Source of the DNA: Talpa occidentalis
Taxonomy: Eukaryota; Chordata; Mammalia; Eulipotyphla; Talpidae
Reading direction: 5' to 3'
Length of the DNA stretch: 64,000 nucleotides
Assembly (NCBI RefSeq): GCF_014898055.3
Contig: NW_023605083.1
Location: forward strand, 68,007,715-68,071,714
Made by a program: the position numbers and the translations under genes. This document shows positions 11,447-23,089 of this stretch, piece by piece. The notes below the pieces were generated by a model, which was not told the DNA's origin, searched no databases, and worked only from the letters and a program-made list of their open reading frames with translations. Position 1 is the first letter of the stretch, and the number at the start of each line of letters is the position of its first letter.

Positions 11447-11512
11447 CATTATTTATTTATTTATTTAGCAAAAGTTTCTTCTCTTTTTATTTATTTATTT
11501 ATTTATTTATTT
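11447..11512. repeat. (ATTT)n microsatellite, interrupted
   Basis: Two runs of ATTT units (11451-11468 and about 11487-11512) separated by 'agcaaaagtttcttctc'. Confidence 0.95.
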
Positions 11513-11639
11513 ACATTTACCACCTGGGAATCATTATTTAGTAGTTCTTTCACTAGCATCATCATCAATAATCAATAAAGATTAGAGTTCAATATATATT
11601 TGATAATGTGCTAAGCTTATATGTAGAAGAGTTGCTTAG

Positions 11640-11935
11640 TGCTAATTCATCCTCACCTCAGCTGAAATATTGCTTCTTCAGAGAAGCAAATCCTGACTCT
11701 CAAATTAAGTTTCCCCTAGTCCCAACACATACCATCTTTTCTTTTGTAATTTTTATATTTTGCTGTTCTTATCGTTTATATCCTTAGGCACCATTTTGAC
11801 TCCAAACTCCAGAAGAGGAAGGATAATGCTGGCCTTTTTTTTTTTTTTAATCACTGCATCTACCTGGCTAGAATAGCACCTAATAGAAATGTCCCACAAG
11901 TAATAGTTGGATGAATGAATGAATGAATGAATAAC
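11640..11935 (+). mobile_element. L2 LINE 3' end fragment
   Basis: Runs in L2 order: 'cagctgaaatattgcttctt', 'cagagaagcaaatcctgact', 'tttgactccaaactccagaa', ending in a short (ATGA)n tail at about 11911-11931. A T run at 11837-11850 may be a secondary change. Confidence 0.8.
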
Positions 11936-12113
11936 AGTTCTTCAGTAATTCTGGTGGGCAGAAAAATTTGGGACTCCATGCACCAGGCGACATCACAAAA
12001 TCCCAAGTGACTTGGGACAAGAAAGATAACAAAGAGACAAGAAAGAAATCAAGGAAAACTGTTGATAATGTACCTGCCGTTAGGGACTGAAGTTACACAA
12101 CACTTTCCATTAA

Positions 12114-12285
12114 ACCAGTGGTTTTTAAAATCTCCAGAGGAACACACTATAGAATGATTACTGGGTGGCACCGTCCATGTTCTGATTCAGTAGATCTGGG
12201 TGGGATTTTAGAATTTGCATCTCTAAAAAGTTTCAATAAGGATGCTGCCAATCTAGGAAGGACACTTTTGGAAGGAGTGTATTAG
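12114..12285 (+). mobile_element. MER5A-like hAT-Charlie element
   Basis: 'ccagtggtttttaaaatctc' matches the 5' terminus (CAGTGGTTCTCAAACT). 'tgattcagtagatctgggtg' and 'agaatttgcatctctaaaaa' match the centre. The 3' inverted repeat is decayed. Confidence 0.8.
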
Positions 12286-13134
12286 ACCGTAAACTCTAAG
12301 AGACAAAGACTCTGCTTTTCACACTTACTATTATAAATGTATATAGATGCTATTAGCTAAACAGATATATTTTTACATAGTATATGGTCAAAAATGTTCA
12401 GTAAATGAAGAAATTCTGGGGGACATTTGTACTCATCATCTGGTTCTCCAGGGCCATCTCCTCTTTTCCATAGCAGATGACCAATTCAGTCACAATCTAC
12501 CACTCCAACTGACTATTTAACTTTCTCTAGGTAGCTTTTACGTTCTACCCATTATCCCAGGAAACATGTCTCCCTTTCTCCCTCCTTCCCCTCTTTCCTT
12601 TCTTTGATTTTAGTTTCTACTAAGATCCTGATGACACCTGATAAGCCTTTTCAAATTGTGGTGTTAATGAGTAATGGCAGACCAAGACCAATGTGTTACT
12701 TCTTTAAAGAGAAACTGTTAAGATCTGATTCAACGTTGGTATCCAAAGACCACTGATTAATAGTGGTGGTAGATCTGTCAAATCATAACTTTCTGGCTGA
12801 AATAAGTCTTCACACATACATGACTTATGTGGCAAATCATGTAACATTAAAGAGATTATGAGTTAGGCAATGGCAAAATAGCTTAATAACAAAATTTAAT
12901 TTTCTACATGTATGGCATTATATGGTGTTAACTCAAATAGAATCTTATCTATCCTATAAAGATCTTTACTGAGAAAATATTTTGATGTGGTATCTATACC
13001 TCCCACTTACTGGAAAAATATATATGCATAACTCTATAGGGATGGATACAGACAAAGGTGCATGTGTGCTTTTTAATATATTTTATATAATTCTTAAATC
13101 ATTTTTCATTTTTTGCACAATGTATACATTTTCA
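12286..13134. other. Unassigned AT-rich sequence
   Basis: No gene, RNA or clear repeat recognised. Confidence 0.5.
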
Positions 13135-13265
13135 TTTTGGTTATATTCCCCATACAATTCCCACACCCCCTTATTTTGACCCTAATCCCTCCTCTCCTCC
13201 CCCCGCATAGTGTGTCTCTGGTTTATAGTTGCTTGTTGATTTTGATTTTTTCTTTATTATAATTA
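13135..13265 (-). mobile_element. L1 3' UTR fragment
   Basis: 'ggttatattccccatacaat' through 'gtgtctctggtttatagttg' and 'ttgattttgattttttcttt' parallels 8693-8810 of the twin-primed L1, with about 10-15% difference by eye. Only the 3' UTR is present; no coding part. Confidence 0.85.
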
Positions 13266-13755
13266 TGAGATTCTAAAATTTCAATTTTTCTTATCTCACC
13301 ACATTGAGGTTCTAAAAATTAAGTTTTATTTTATGAAACATAAATTATGACAACATGCATTTTCTGCTCTCATACATAGTAGATGTGTCACCTATACCCA
13401 CAACACATATTTAGCAACATTTCTAAAGGATGAATTCTGCTAGATCAAGCTGGAAACTACTGAGACTGAAAGTGATTCTTTTTTTAATGGTAAAGCATCA
13501 CAATCCCTGGGCAATTTACCAGGTTGATTTAATTTAGAGTCACTTCCACGCTTTCCTGTAGATCTACCCTAAATCTCTAGCTGAACAGTGTTAGAAATTG
13601 ATGAAATGTTCTACCCTATGACACATACACACACAAAGTTCAATTTCAGCACTGATACTCTCATCTATAGGCTTGGTTCTACTTAGGGAAAATCAAATAT
13701 TTTCTTTCCTCTTGAGCCAGCTAGGTACTTCTGACAGTGAGAAATGAGCAAGAAA
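13266..13755. other. Unassigned non-coding sequence
   Basis: AT-rich unique sequence. Confidence 0.5.
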
Positions 13756-13759
13756 AACG

Positions 13760-14015
13760 AATGCACTGAACACATGCTGTATGCCAGTTGCTCTTTGTAT
13801 ATCAGTAATGATCCTCACACAAACCCTGGGAGATAGATATCATTATTTCTTCCAGGTGGATTAAGCATAAAGCTAAAAAAAAAAAAAAAAAGGAGATGGA
13901 AAGGTCCAGGAGTGAAATCATATGCTTGAAGTCATGTATCTAGCAAATGGCAGAGGATGGATTCAGAGACAGGTCTGTTTGCCACTAATGACCATGTAGT
14001 ATGTTTAGGCAGGGT
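13760..14015 (-). mobile_element. MIR SINE, inverted
   Basis: 'gaacacatgctgtatgccag', 'aatgatcctcacacaaaccc', 'gggagatagatatcattatt', then 'catgtatctagcaaatggca' follow the reverse MIR. An A run at 13875-13891 interrupts it. Confidence 0.78.
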
Positions 14016-15875
14016 CACTGCTACAGTCAAGTCTCTTATGGCAACGGCACATCAGCCTTGAAAAGAAGAGCCAAAAACATGAGGAGTCAGAAATAGTCTT
14101 TCATTTGTTTACCTTCAAGGATACTGTGAGGTGTCTTTTTCTCTATTAACTTCAAGAAAGAATTTTATGTCACTTTTCTGAAACTTCTCTCTTTGGCCCC
14201 ATTGCCTTCTTTTTTTGTTTTATCTAGTTTCATGAATCTAATTCAGTCCCTGTAATCCACTTCTCTGATTTCACCACTGGAAGTAACTTTCTCCACTCAG
14301 TTCTTCTAGAATGTTGTAGCTTTCATCTAGCATTTAGCATTTTGCAACTTGACTTATACCTGTGTGTTGTCCAGGGATATTAGGTTTCATGGGAATGATG
14401 CAGGAGGCTGAAATTGTGGATCAAATCAATGATGTTAATTTGTTCAATCTCTGATTACCTCTCCAAGATCGGGGTGGGGTGGGGAGGGTACTTATTAATA
14501 TTTCTAAACAATTCTCTTTGAAGTTCAATTCTTCTTATGTTAAATGGCAATAAAATTACTTTTCATGCCTCCTTCACTGGGCTAATGTGAAGATTAAATG
14601 AGATAATATAAGGGAGAGAGCTCTAAAAAAATCTAAACCCATCATTAGTATCATTGTTAGAGCAATGATTAAAAAAAACTGTAACAAAATTTATGAATTC
14701 AGAAACCACTTAAAAACTTCTCTGTAAGTTAAAACTCTTAGGAGACTGTCCACAAATATCACATATACTTTTCCTGTTATGCTTATTCCTAAATTCCCAG
14801 TAAAGTCTAATTTATTTGTATATCTTAATGTTTTAAAGTCAGTAAATATTTTAACAAATGTCAGACTATTTTTAGGCAGTAAAGATTGAAAACAAAGTTA
14901 CCAATGGGAACAGGGAAAAGATGATTTAAAAGATTCAAGAAACCAGACATTATCCAAGAGTTCATAAAATCTCTTTAGCCCAGAATACCCTTACTGAGAA
15001 TACACAAATCACCCTTATTTATATTCAGTTCTTTATATCTCAGTAAATTTGCATGAAGTAAAATGGCATTTGAAAAGGCACATAGTATAAGCCCCACTTC
15101 CCTAACAGGAAATTTGAAAATAAGAGTAGATTAGTTGGCCTTTGTTTCCCCATCTGTAAAATCAGGAAGGATTTTAGAATAGATCAGGAGGAGCAAGTTC
15201 GTCCTGCACTGCCTGACTCTTTGCCCATGGCAGACATCACTAGTGGCTTACAGCACTGTCCCTTCATGTATGAAGTGACCTGAAAATCATTCCCTTATCA
15301 CTGTCCCCTGCAATTCTTAATCAACTAGAACATTGACATGGTAGGATTAGATGATTTTTTAAGATTTCATTGTTTAACACTGATGTATTCTGAGTATATA
15401 AATACAATGAGTTTAAATAGCTCTTAAAATTCATTGTGTTCAAAAAACAGTCCATTCCCATTCTCTGGAAGGTGATGACAGATTTCTGTTGGTATTTCAC
15501 ATTCAGTTGTCTATCTTCTCTGTTCCCCATTCTGTGAATGGTGCTGGTGCTCAGTAGGAGATGCCAAGTAAATGAAACCGCCCAGCAGGAACCCTATTTG
15601 GCAATCCTAACAAGGCTTGAAGAATTGGTTTCCTCATTAGAATCAAAAGTTTTTTATCTGGTGAATATGCAAGTTCCAGGCACTGATCTGATGGGATGCT
15701 ATACTTGAGCAAAATATTGAAGCATAAGAAATATGATTGAAAAGCAAATACTTGGTAATGATGGGCTCTATCATTCACCTCGACTGGGAGATAAAAATGC
15801 CATTTCCTTGCAATGTATTCTGTGAGCTCATGGACTTTAGCCTTAGTAGCAGACATACCTTACCTTCTGAATTCC
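14016..15875. other. Unassigned non-coding sequence
   Basis: Long AT-rich interval. Part near 15055-15175 ('ttggcctttgtttccccatc' then 'tgtaaaatcagg') looks like a small plus-strand MIR remnant. Nothing else recognised; the 101-codon minus frame at 15551-15856 is treated as chance. Confidence 0.45.
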
Positions 15876-15879
15876 TAAT

Positions 15880-16190
15880 TGGTAAGTGCCTACTGTGTGC
15901 TTGGGTCCTTCACATGTATCAGTTCATTTAAATCACAATAATAACAGCCAGCTCATATTAAACCATTCATTCATGTGTGCCAGGAACTGTTATAAAGACT
16001 TACTGGAATGAAATGAATAGTTCACTCATTAATCTCCACAAGGGATCCAGAGAGTCAGTACTACTGGTATCCTTAACAAATGAGGAAATAGAGGCAAAGA
16101 GAAACTTGCTCAAAATCACACAATAGTACATGGTGAAGCTGCATCTGAATCCATGAAGCCTGACTCCAGGGTCAGGCTTGACGCCTACTA
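15880..16190 (-). mobile_element. MIR-type SINEs, inverted, two overlapping copies
   Basis: Two successive 3' ends ('gcctactgtgtgcttgggtc' at about 15887 and 'tgtgtgccaggaactgttat' at about 15974) suggest one MIR next to or inside another. The second continues through 'aaatgaggaaatagaggcaa' and 'aaaatcacacaatagtacat' to 'ctgactccaggg'. Confidence 0.7.
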
Positions 16191-16299
16191 TATGTCCCAA
16201 AGGGCTGGCTGTTATGTTTATTTTTCTGATGGTCCTATTGCTTCTCAGGCATTGGTGACTTGGTACTGGACAGCAGTGCAGGACCTGCCTCTTCCTTGG

Positions 16300-16450
16300 T
16301 TGTCTCATTTAAGCCACACACAACGCTGTGATGTAGACCGTAGTGTTTTGCCCAAGTAACAGATGAAGAACCGGTTCTCGGGAAACTGTAGCTTGCCTGA
16401 GATGACACAGTTAACAAGTGGTAGAGCTGGACTTTGAACCAGACAGCCTC
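16300..16450 (-). mobile_element. MIR SINE, inverted fragment
   Basis: 'tctcatttaagccacacaca', 'taacagatgaagaaccg', 'cctgagatgacacagttaac', 'aagtggtagagctggacttt', 'gaaccagacagcc': the standard reverse MIR, 5' half well kept. Confidence 0.78.
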
Positions 16451-17230
16451 ACTGATGGATGTGCATGATCCCAGCTCTCAAGGAGTGGACAATGAGACCT
16501 AAAGGAAGGGACAGTACAAAATAAAAAAAACACTTGCAGGTCTGGTGGACCAGAGACATCACGAGAATGGTGTGAACAGAGAGCAAGGGCTCAGAGAAAT
16601 ATCAGAGTAACGGGAGAAGTTTCAAGAATGAGGTGGAGCAATAATGAATTCTTTAAGAACAGTGGAGGAAGGGGTAAGAGGTCTTCAAAGAAAGGTGACT
16701 GCCAACATTTGTTGGTGGAGGGTGTCTGCATGTATAACAGTAAAAGTTAAGGATGGGTAGCAAGGAAGTGGGCACCTAGCAGACAATCCCCCTCAGAGGC
16801 ACTAATACCTGATTAATAAAGGCAAGAAAAATGGGTTAAAAATATGCTCTTTCAATATCTTCTTAATAACAGTTCCATCAAATGCAATGAAAATGTTTCT
16901 GACCCATATGTTAGAGCTCTGACAGAAAGATCCTAGACCTGACTTTTCCATAACTCATCTCATTTTCTCTTATCTCCCCACTCCCTTCCTTATCCCCGTT
17001 TTTGTCTCTGCCTCTCTGCCTCACTTCACCACCTCACAGTATTTTTGGAACCACTTTTGAGCCCTTAAAAGAATTCTGTGTTTTAAGCATGGCTTTTAAA
17101 AATTGTGATCCTTAGTTTATTTTCATTCCTTTCAGTCTTCTGACATCTTGGCAGTAAATTATTCTTGAGTTCATTTCTGCCAACATCCCTGCCCCCATTT
17201 TGCCATAATTGAATTATGGTTCTCTTCTGA
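16451..17230. other. Unassigned non-coding sequence
   Basis: First part (16451-16770) is purine-rich; the words 'gggacagtacaaaat' and 'acttgcaggtctggtgg' recall the body of an old interspersed repeat. No gene. Confidence 0.4.
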
Positions 17231-17232
17231 TA

Positions 17233-17259
<27 letters not shown>
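17231..17259. repeat. (CA)n microsatellite
   Basis: About 14 CA units followed by TACATG/TATA-rich sequence to about 17325. Confidence 0.97.
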
Positions 17260-17264
<5 letters not shown>

Positions 17265-17399
17265 TACATCTATTGTACATATACATGTACATATATAGCC
17301 ACAATTAAAATATATACCTATATAGGTTACACACATTGTTTGCTTGCAGTTTTGGGGTTTGGGGGGTTGTTGAATTTTCTTTCCCGATCATAAACAATG

Positions 17400-17645
17400 T
17401 TTCCATTCTACTGCCATCCCCAAGAGAAGACCGATAAAATTTGACTCATGAAGAGAGAAAGAGGGAAAAAAATCCAGGAGGCGAAAGTAATATGGGGAGA
17501 AAATGAAAGAGATTTAGTGCAGCTATCAACCGACCGTTGTGCTGTCTTTAAGAGTCTGTTGAAACAACATAATAAAAGGTAATAAAGGTTGGATTTATAG
17601 CCTACCTGGCGGAAATGGCTGCCTGTTTGTAGCCTGCCCACTCAC
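17400..17645. promoter_or_regulatory. Possible conserved non-coding element
   Basis: Unique block including 'gcagctatcaaccgaccgtt' near 17520, 'aaaggtaataaaggttgg' near 17576 and 'ctacctggcggaaatggctg' near 17602. CpGs are retained without a young repeat. The 77-codon minus frame across it shows no domain. Confidence 0.27.
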
Positions 17646-17860
17646 CACCCACCGCATGTCTTTGTCTTGGGCATGGGATCTTGTCCCCTAAAGTCACCTC
17701 CCCTTCTTGGATTTGAGAGGGGTCAGGCCATGCTTAGAGCAGCCAAATCAGGTTGGCAGGTGAGTTTAATATCCCTCAGGCTCCTTCTTTTTGCTGCTTT
17801 GTCCTGAGACTTAATGGTGCAGCTTTGTTTCTTTTGAAAGCAACGTTTGGTTAGGTTTGC
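17646..17860. other. Unassigned unique sequence
   Basis: Lies between two possible conserved blocks; nothing specific seen. Confidence 0.4.
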
Positions 17861-17864
17861 CTGG

Positions 17865-18015
17865 GAAAGCCCCCAGTGATTCACTAAATAGGCGGAGGCA
17901 AATAAAATGGTCATGTCAGCTCCCAGGGGATCAAGGGCTTATGCTTCCCTTCCGTGTTCAAATAAATCTCCATAAACACCTAAATTAGCACTAATCAGTC
18001 TCCTGAGAGGAAGGT
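17865..18015. promoter_or_regulatory. Possible conserved non-coding element
   Basis: 'ataggcggaggcaaataaaa', 'caaataaatctccataaaca' and 'cctaaattagcactaatcag' combine TAAT cores with a forkhead-like (ATAAACA) word in about 130 bp. Inference only. Confidence 0.3.
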
Positions 18016-18885
18016 AACACACAATCCCAGGTGGCTTGGGAAAATCAAGGCTCAGAAGGACAAGGATCGGGGATGCATTTGGGACAAGAGTTGGTCTCCT
18101 GAATCTATATTGCTCTCAGATGCTTGGCAGGTGATCAGATGATTGAAGTTTGTTCACTTATCTATCAAACATTTATTCAGCACCGACTTTCTTCTAGGCC
18201 TTGTACCAGTGACAATCACACAAGTGAATGCGACCGGGGCTCTATCCTGAAGATCTCAGCCCAGGGAAGGAGATGCCCCTTCAGATAATAAATGCAGCAT
18301 TAAAGACTGTAATGATATGTGTGTGCAGCACTCAGGAGGTGCCAAGGGAGGCAAGCGCCAAACTAATCCTAAGTCTCGGAACACTTCATATCTGGAGCTG
18401 CTCCTTGATCCCTCATTCAAGTATTTATTTGATGGATAAATGGATGAATAATTTGAAAGAAAAAGGAGGAAAGGGGAGTAAGTAGTTAAAAGTTCAAGAT
18501 CTATGGCTGCTCGCTATGAGATCCTGTGCAAGCCTCCTCTTTACCCTGGTTCTCAGTCTTCCCATCTGGAATCTTTGTCCGTCTCTTAAGTTCTCTTCTA
18601 CTTCTGACATTCTAAATTACATGAAACAGGGCATAGGTATACAAATGTTTTTCCAGATATGGATTCTTGATAGCAGGTCCAAGATCTCCTGCTGCTCTTT
18701 TTAGAAAATCAGCCCCATTTTCTTCAGACTGTAGTTGCTCACTGCTTGTTTCTAGACTTGGCCTGGGTGGGTGGCTCTGGAGGCTCTGATTCCTTGAAAG
18801 AAGTTACAGGTACTTCTTTCTGTTTCCTGACCCTGACAGGTTGAGATCAAGAGGGAAGCCAGGAAATTCTAGGGTAAGCAAAGGG
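18016..18885. other. Unassigned non-coding sequence
   Basis: Contains 'aaacatttattcagcaccga', a common motif of old mammalian interspersed repeats, at about 18168. No gene recognised. Confidence 0.4.
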
Positions 18886-18889
18886 AAGG

Positions 18890-19070
18890 GCCCGCCTGCA
18901 GCAAAGCCCTGAGTCCCTGGAAGAGAGACCTCATTACTAACACATGAGTCACAGTAATAGGCTGAATAAATCCCCATAAAGTCAGGGCTAATGGTGTCTG
19001 CTGGAGTCTGCATCGTGCCATAAACAGGGAGCCAAGCCTGTGCTAATTGTCAGACCCAATCAGAGGGGCT
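18890..19070. promoter_or_regulatory. Possible conserved non-coding element
   Basis: Unique stretch with an AP-1-like TGAGTCA (near 18943), 'taggctgaataaatccccat', 'tgcatcgtgccataaacagg' and 'cctgtgctaattgtcagac'. Clustered sites and low repeat content are the only support. Confidence 0.28.
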
Positions 19071-19305
19071 GGAGAGCATGAAATGAAGGAATTGTTCAGG
19101 GGTGTGGGTGCCCAGCATCTCCAGAGTCCCTGGCTCTGCCTGCTGACTGGCTGGAGTTCCTCAGTGAGGGGGCTGGTCAAGCCAGGGCAGGCAGAGAGAG
19201 GGACAAATGGTTTCTCAGAGGGTTTGCATTCTGGGTTCTGAGGTCACTAGTGACCCCTGAGCCCTGTTGTTGCTGTGAGAATCTGGGATATTTCCCCAGG
19301 GGGAA

Positions 19306-19700
19306 TCTCCATTTCTTTCTACCCCCCACCCCTTTCTCCCAATTTTCCTCTCCTTCAATCTTTTTCAAAAGTTTTTCCTTTTTTCACTTAGCTGTTATTA
19401 GCCTCACTTTTCTGCCCCCCTCTGGTTACACTGCGTATCGTCTTCACTTCCTTCCACATCACCTCCTCAACCTGCATCTCTTCTTCTAGATCGTCTTTCT
19501 CTCTAAATGTTTAGCTTCCTCTTTTCTCCTCATCTCTCATCCTCTCCCAAGGCATCTTCCTTTCTCTCTTTCACTATCTCTCTCTCTTTTTTCATGTTTT
19601 TATATTTTTCTCTCTCCTCTCTCCTAGTTTTTTCCCCTTCCTCTTCTTCTGACTCCTCCTGTTTGTCATCCTTTTTCTCTTTGCTGCCGCTCTCTATCTC
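19306..19700. repeat. Pyrimidine-rich (C/T) tract
   Basis: About 400 bases with few purines on the plus strand and many TCTCTC, TTCCT and CCTC runs. It contains serine/phenylalanine-rich plus frames and a glutamate/lysine-rich minus frame, both by-products of the composition. Confidence 0.85.
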
Positions 19701-19750
19701 CAGTCCTTTCCTTGAATGCAGAATATTTGCCACAGTGATCTCTCCTACCC

Positions 19751-20268
19751 TGTAGCCTCTTCCCTCTTCTGCAGTGACTGTGCCACTGCCACATTACAAA
19801 TGGAGTCTAATTTCTATGTTAATTTGCAGTTTTCTTACAGACACTGCTGTAACAGAATATGGCACAAGTGACAGTTCATGACTTCCAATGCCGAGTCAAT
19901 AGGCCACCACTACCATCTAAAGCCCAAGACACAGGAGAGGACACCTGTGGGTGTCCTCAACTGTCCCAACTGAGCCCTCAACTCAGCTCAGCGCAGGCTC
20001 TAGAGCTGCGGGGGAAGAACTTTCTTGGCGATTCCAGCCTCCAGCCATTTAAGTCTTTCCTCTGCTCTATCTATATCCTGTGGTAAACACAAACTATCCC
20101 AGCTGGACTCCAACTATTGGTCCACAGACTCTACAAGCAAAATAAAAATATTTATATCTCTACACTTGAGAAGTCCTGTTCTTCAATAATAGACAACTGG
20201 AAGAGTGCAGCAGTTTTTAAATCAACAAATGGGACAATATTGCCAAGCTCACAGTGTAGTTAAAAAAA
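19751..20268. other. Unassigned non-coding sequence
   Basis: No gene recognised. Part near 20100-20180 could be a decayed old repeat. Confidence 0.4.
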
Positions 20269-20280
20269 AATTAAGTAATG

Positions 20281-20830
20281 GGGCCTCCCTGGTGGTACAG
20301 GGGTTAAAGACACAGCACTATCAAGCTACCACCAGCCACTGCAGCACCAGTTTGATCCCTGGCCAGGGAGCTGACCCACGGGTGCAGCAGACCACTCCTG
20401 TCTCACCTGCTGCTCCCCTCAGCAGTGCATTTCAGTAGATCTGTCTGTTCTGCTCCCCAATCTCTCTGGTGAATTCTCTAACACCCCACAAATCTGGTCT
20501 ACACCCCAGTTCTTGTGTGCATAAATAAATAAATATTTTTTTTTAGAACATTTATTTATTTATTTATACAAGCACTAGGTTCAGTCAGAAGTGCAGGAGG
20601 GTGAGAGAATTCACCAGAGCCAGAGTGGGGAACAGAACAGGCAGACCAACGAAATACACTGCTGAGGGGAGCAGCGGGCATGGCAGGAAAGGTCTGCCAC
20701 GCCATGTGGGATCCTCGCCGGCAGCTGGGGATGGAACCAGCGCTGCAGAGGCTGCGGGCAGCTTCGCAGCCCAGCGCTCAACCACTGCGCCACCAGGGGA
20801 GGCCCTAAATAAATCTTTTCTTTTTTTTTT
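20281..20830 (+). mobile_element. tRNA-derived SINE, outer copy, split by a second SINE
   Basis: Starts with gggcctccctggtgg and has an A-box-like head, a B-box-like 'gtttgatccctggcc', the 'tgctgctcccctcagcag' body, and the A/T-rich tail. A second SINE sits in the tail; the outer tail resumes at 20806 as 'taaataaatcttttc'. Imperfect 12-bp TSDs (aattaagtaatg at 20269-20280, aattaaatgatg at 20831-20842, two mismatches) fit an older insertion. It belongs to the variant with 'ggccaggga' in place of the longer GC-rich middle. Confidence 0.88.
20536..20805 (-). mobile_element. tRNA-derived SINE, inner copy
   Basis: Reverse copy running from a T-rich tail through 'ctgaggggagcagcgggc' to 'ccaggggaggccc'. 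It is flanked by taaataaat on both sides, which is also the outer SINE's tail sequence and explains the target choice (A/T-rich). Confidence 0.9.
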
Positions 20831-20842
20831 AATTAAATGATG

Positions 20843-23085
20843 TATGAGAGGGACCCACCAGTGCCTGGTATTTTGAAGGTAGTTAATACATAAAACCCCT
20901 CCTCTTCCCATCATTGCCTTTAACTATACCAGCTTCTGTCAACAATTTTTACTCCTCTCATGATTCAGCCCTTGCTTTACATATTAGGTATATGTTATGT
21001 GTTTTAAAAACATTTGTTAAATAAACAAATGAATACAAAGAGCACTGCATGAGAATCAGAATCTTTAGTTATTAGCTGTGTGATCATGGTTGAACTCTAG
21101 GGATCATTTTCCTTCTGTGTAAAAGAAGAAAGCTTGTCTGATGGGTGGGGGGACAGTGTAGCCTGCTGAGGGAGACTGAAAAGTTTTCTCAAATTCCTAA
21201 AGAATTGTTGTGGGGAAGAAGAGCATATCTATATGCTTGACTCTCAAGTGGTATAGTCAGAGCTGTGGAGGAGAATGTGGGCACAAGACAGTGAAGCAGG
21301 GGTACTTATCTTAAGGGTGGGAAATGTTGGCAAGTTAAGGAAGATGTCTTATGAGTTAGTAAATGCCTTGTCCGTGGAGGGGTGAGTGTGGGAAACAGGG
21401 TTTGCTTGCATCTCTGCAAGAGAGGAACTGCAAGTAGCAGATGGGGTGGAGTCCACCCCCAACACTCATAATTCTAGCAATGGATGACTTCTTCCAGCTT
21501 CAAAGGTGTTCAGATTTGCAGACATTTCAACGCTGTGATAATTATTTAATTCCTAGATTGGTGGGTCTGGAATGGTGTAGACAGGAGTGTGGCAAGTACA
21601 GCAGCTTGGAGTGTGGTCCTGGGGATAGCCTAGCTTGTTTATTTTGGTGACGAAGGGGAAGGGAGGAGGAGAGGGAAAGTCAGGGGAGGAATATTGATCA
21701 GGTACTGAATTTTAAATGCACTTCCAGAAATGATTAGAGGCCCACAATTAATGGTCTGTAGGAGCTCACCAGGGGAGCAGTAAGTGTAGAGAAGTAGAAA
21801 AACCTCTGGAAAGTGTGGGTACAGAAACTGATCCTGGGGAGCCTCAGAGGCAGAGTTAGGCTTGCATCTTCACCAATCAGGTGCAAATGGGTTACAGTGC
21901 TTGCAAAGAGAACCGCCTAAGGTTTCAGGAGTAGCACCACTGAAATTTAATTATTATTTAGGGTAAAGTCCATGACTCCTTGAGGGCAGTGGCTCAGCCA
22001 TCCAACTTTGGTTTTGTGACTCTTTCATTAACATGGGCCTCAACAGGACAAAAAGGGAGCATGAGACTTTGACAAAGGAAGGGGGAGCTGGAGGATCTTG
22101 TACCAGCGATGATATGCTTTATGTGCCCAGGTTTCACAACTTCTGCCCAGAGTTCACTGGCTAGAATTAATTGCATGACCCTTCCTAACTGTAAAGAGCT
22201 GGGAAGGGTAATCCCTTCATGTGTCCAGAAGGAGAGGAGGACCAGAGAAGTGTGAACACTAACAGTCTAGTCTATGGGAGGAAAGAAAGTCACAAAGTAT
22301 CTGAAGAGCTAGGACAAAAAGAAAAGTAAGCAGTTTCACCAAGTTTCATTTTTCTCTTCTTCAGACAAAGATGATCATATCTATTAAACACAGGATACCA
22401 GAGGGAGTAAACAAAAAAGTGCACTCACTTTAACTCTAATCCTTTGTCAACAGTAAGACTTTTTTCAAGAAAGTGAATATTGTTTTTGTAATTGGTAATT
22501 GTATTACTATGGAACCATAAAATGCCATATTTTATAGAGGTATAAAGAACAGGTATTGTTTTCCTCTCCTGGACGAGAATTTCCATTACAGTAGAAGATC
22601 CTAAACATGACTGACGAGCACAATCAGCTGCGAAGCCACACACTTACACAACCTGTTTAGGAAGGACTGCAGTAGGTATCTGTCCCTGCCCATATTTTGG
22701 GTCCAGAAGCTTTTACATGAGCCTCAAAGGATGCACCAGATGAGAAACTGGCAGGATCGCTGGACATTTTCAAAATAAAGACGTCAATTGCAAGAAATCT
22801 GATGCTACTTTTGGGAAACTGCTTGCTAAAAATAGTCATGGTTTTCCTGGATGTGGCATTATTTTGATGATGGTCTCTGTGACCTATCTGTTTTTGCCAT
22901 CTCTGCCTATTCCAGCTGTTTCATTCCCCTTTTACCGTCTATATTTGCAGTGTTCAGAGCTATGTCAAGGGCATCTGTGTTGTTTTTCAATGATGCTTTA
23001 AATTACATTCATTTATTTATTCATCCATTTGTTTATTCTTTTAGCCTGTCCTTTCTTTCCATAAAGTCATCCAGAGTTTCACTTA
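20843..23085. other. Unassigned sequence with a MIR fragment
   Basis: A plus-strand MIR core at about 21045-21125 ('agttattagctgtgtgatca', 'tttccttctgtgtaaaagaa'). The remainder is unique, with a G-rich stretch around 21120-21660. No gene found. 22480-22850 is AT-rich unique sequence with short meaningless frames. Confidence 0.45.
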
Positions 23086-23089
23086 GAGA

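Noticed and set aside
20281..20360. tRNA gene
   Set aside because: A and B boxes are present but the sequence continues into the SINE body and tail, and no cloverleaf with a plausible acceptor stem is seen.
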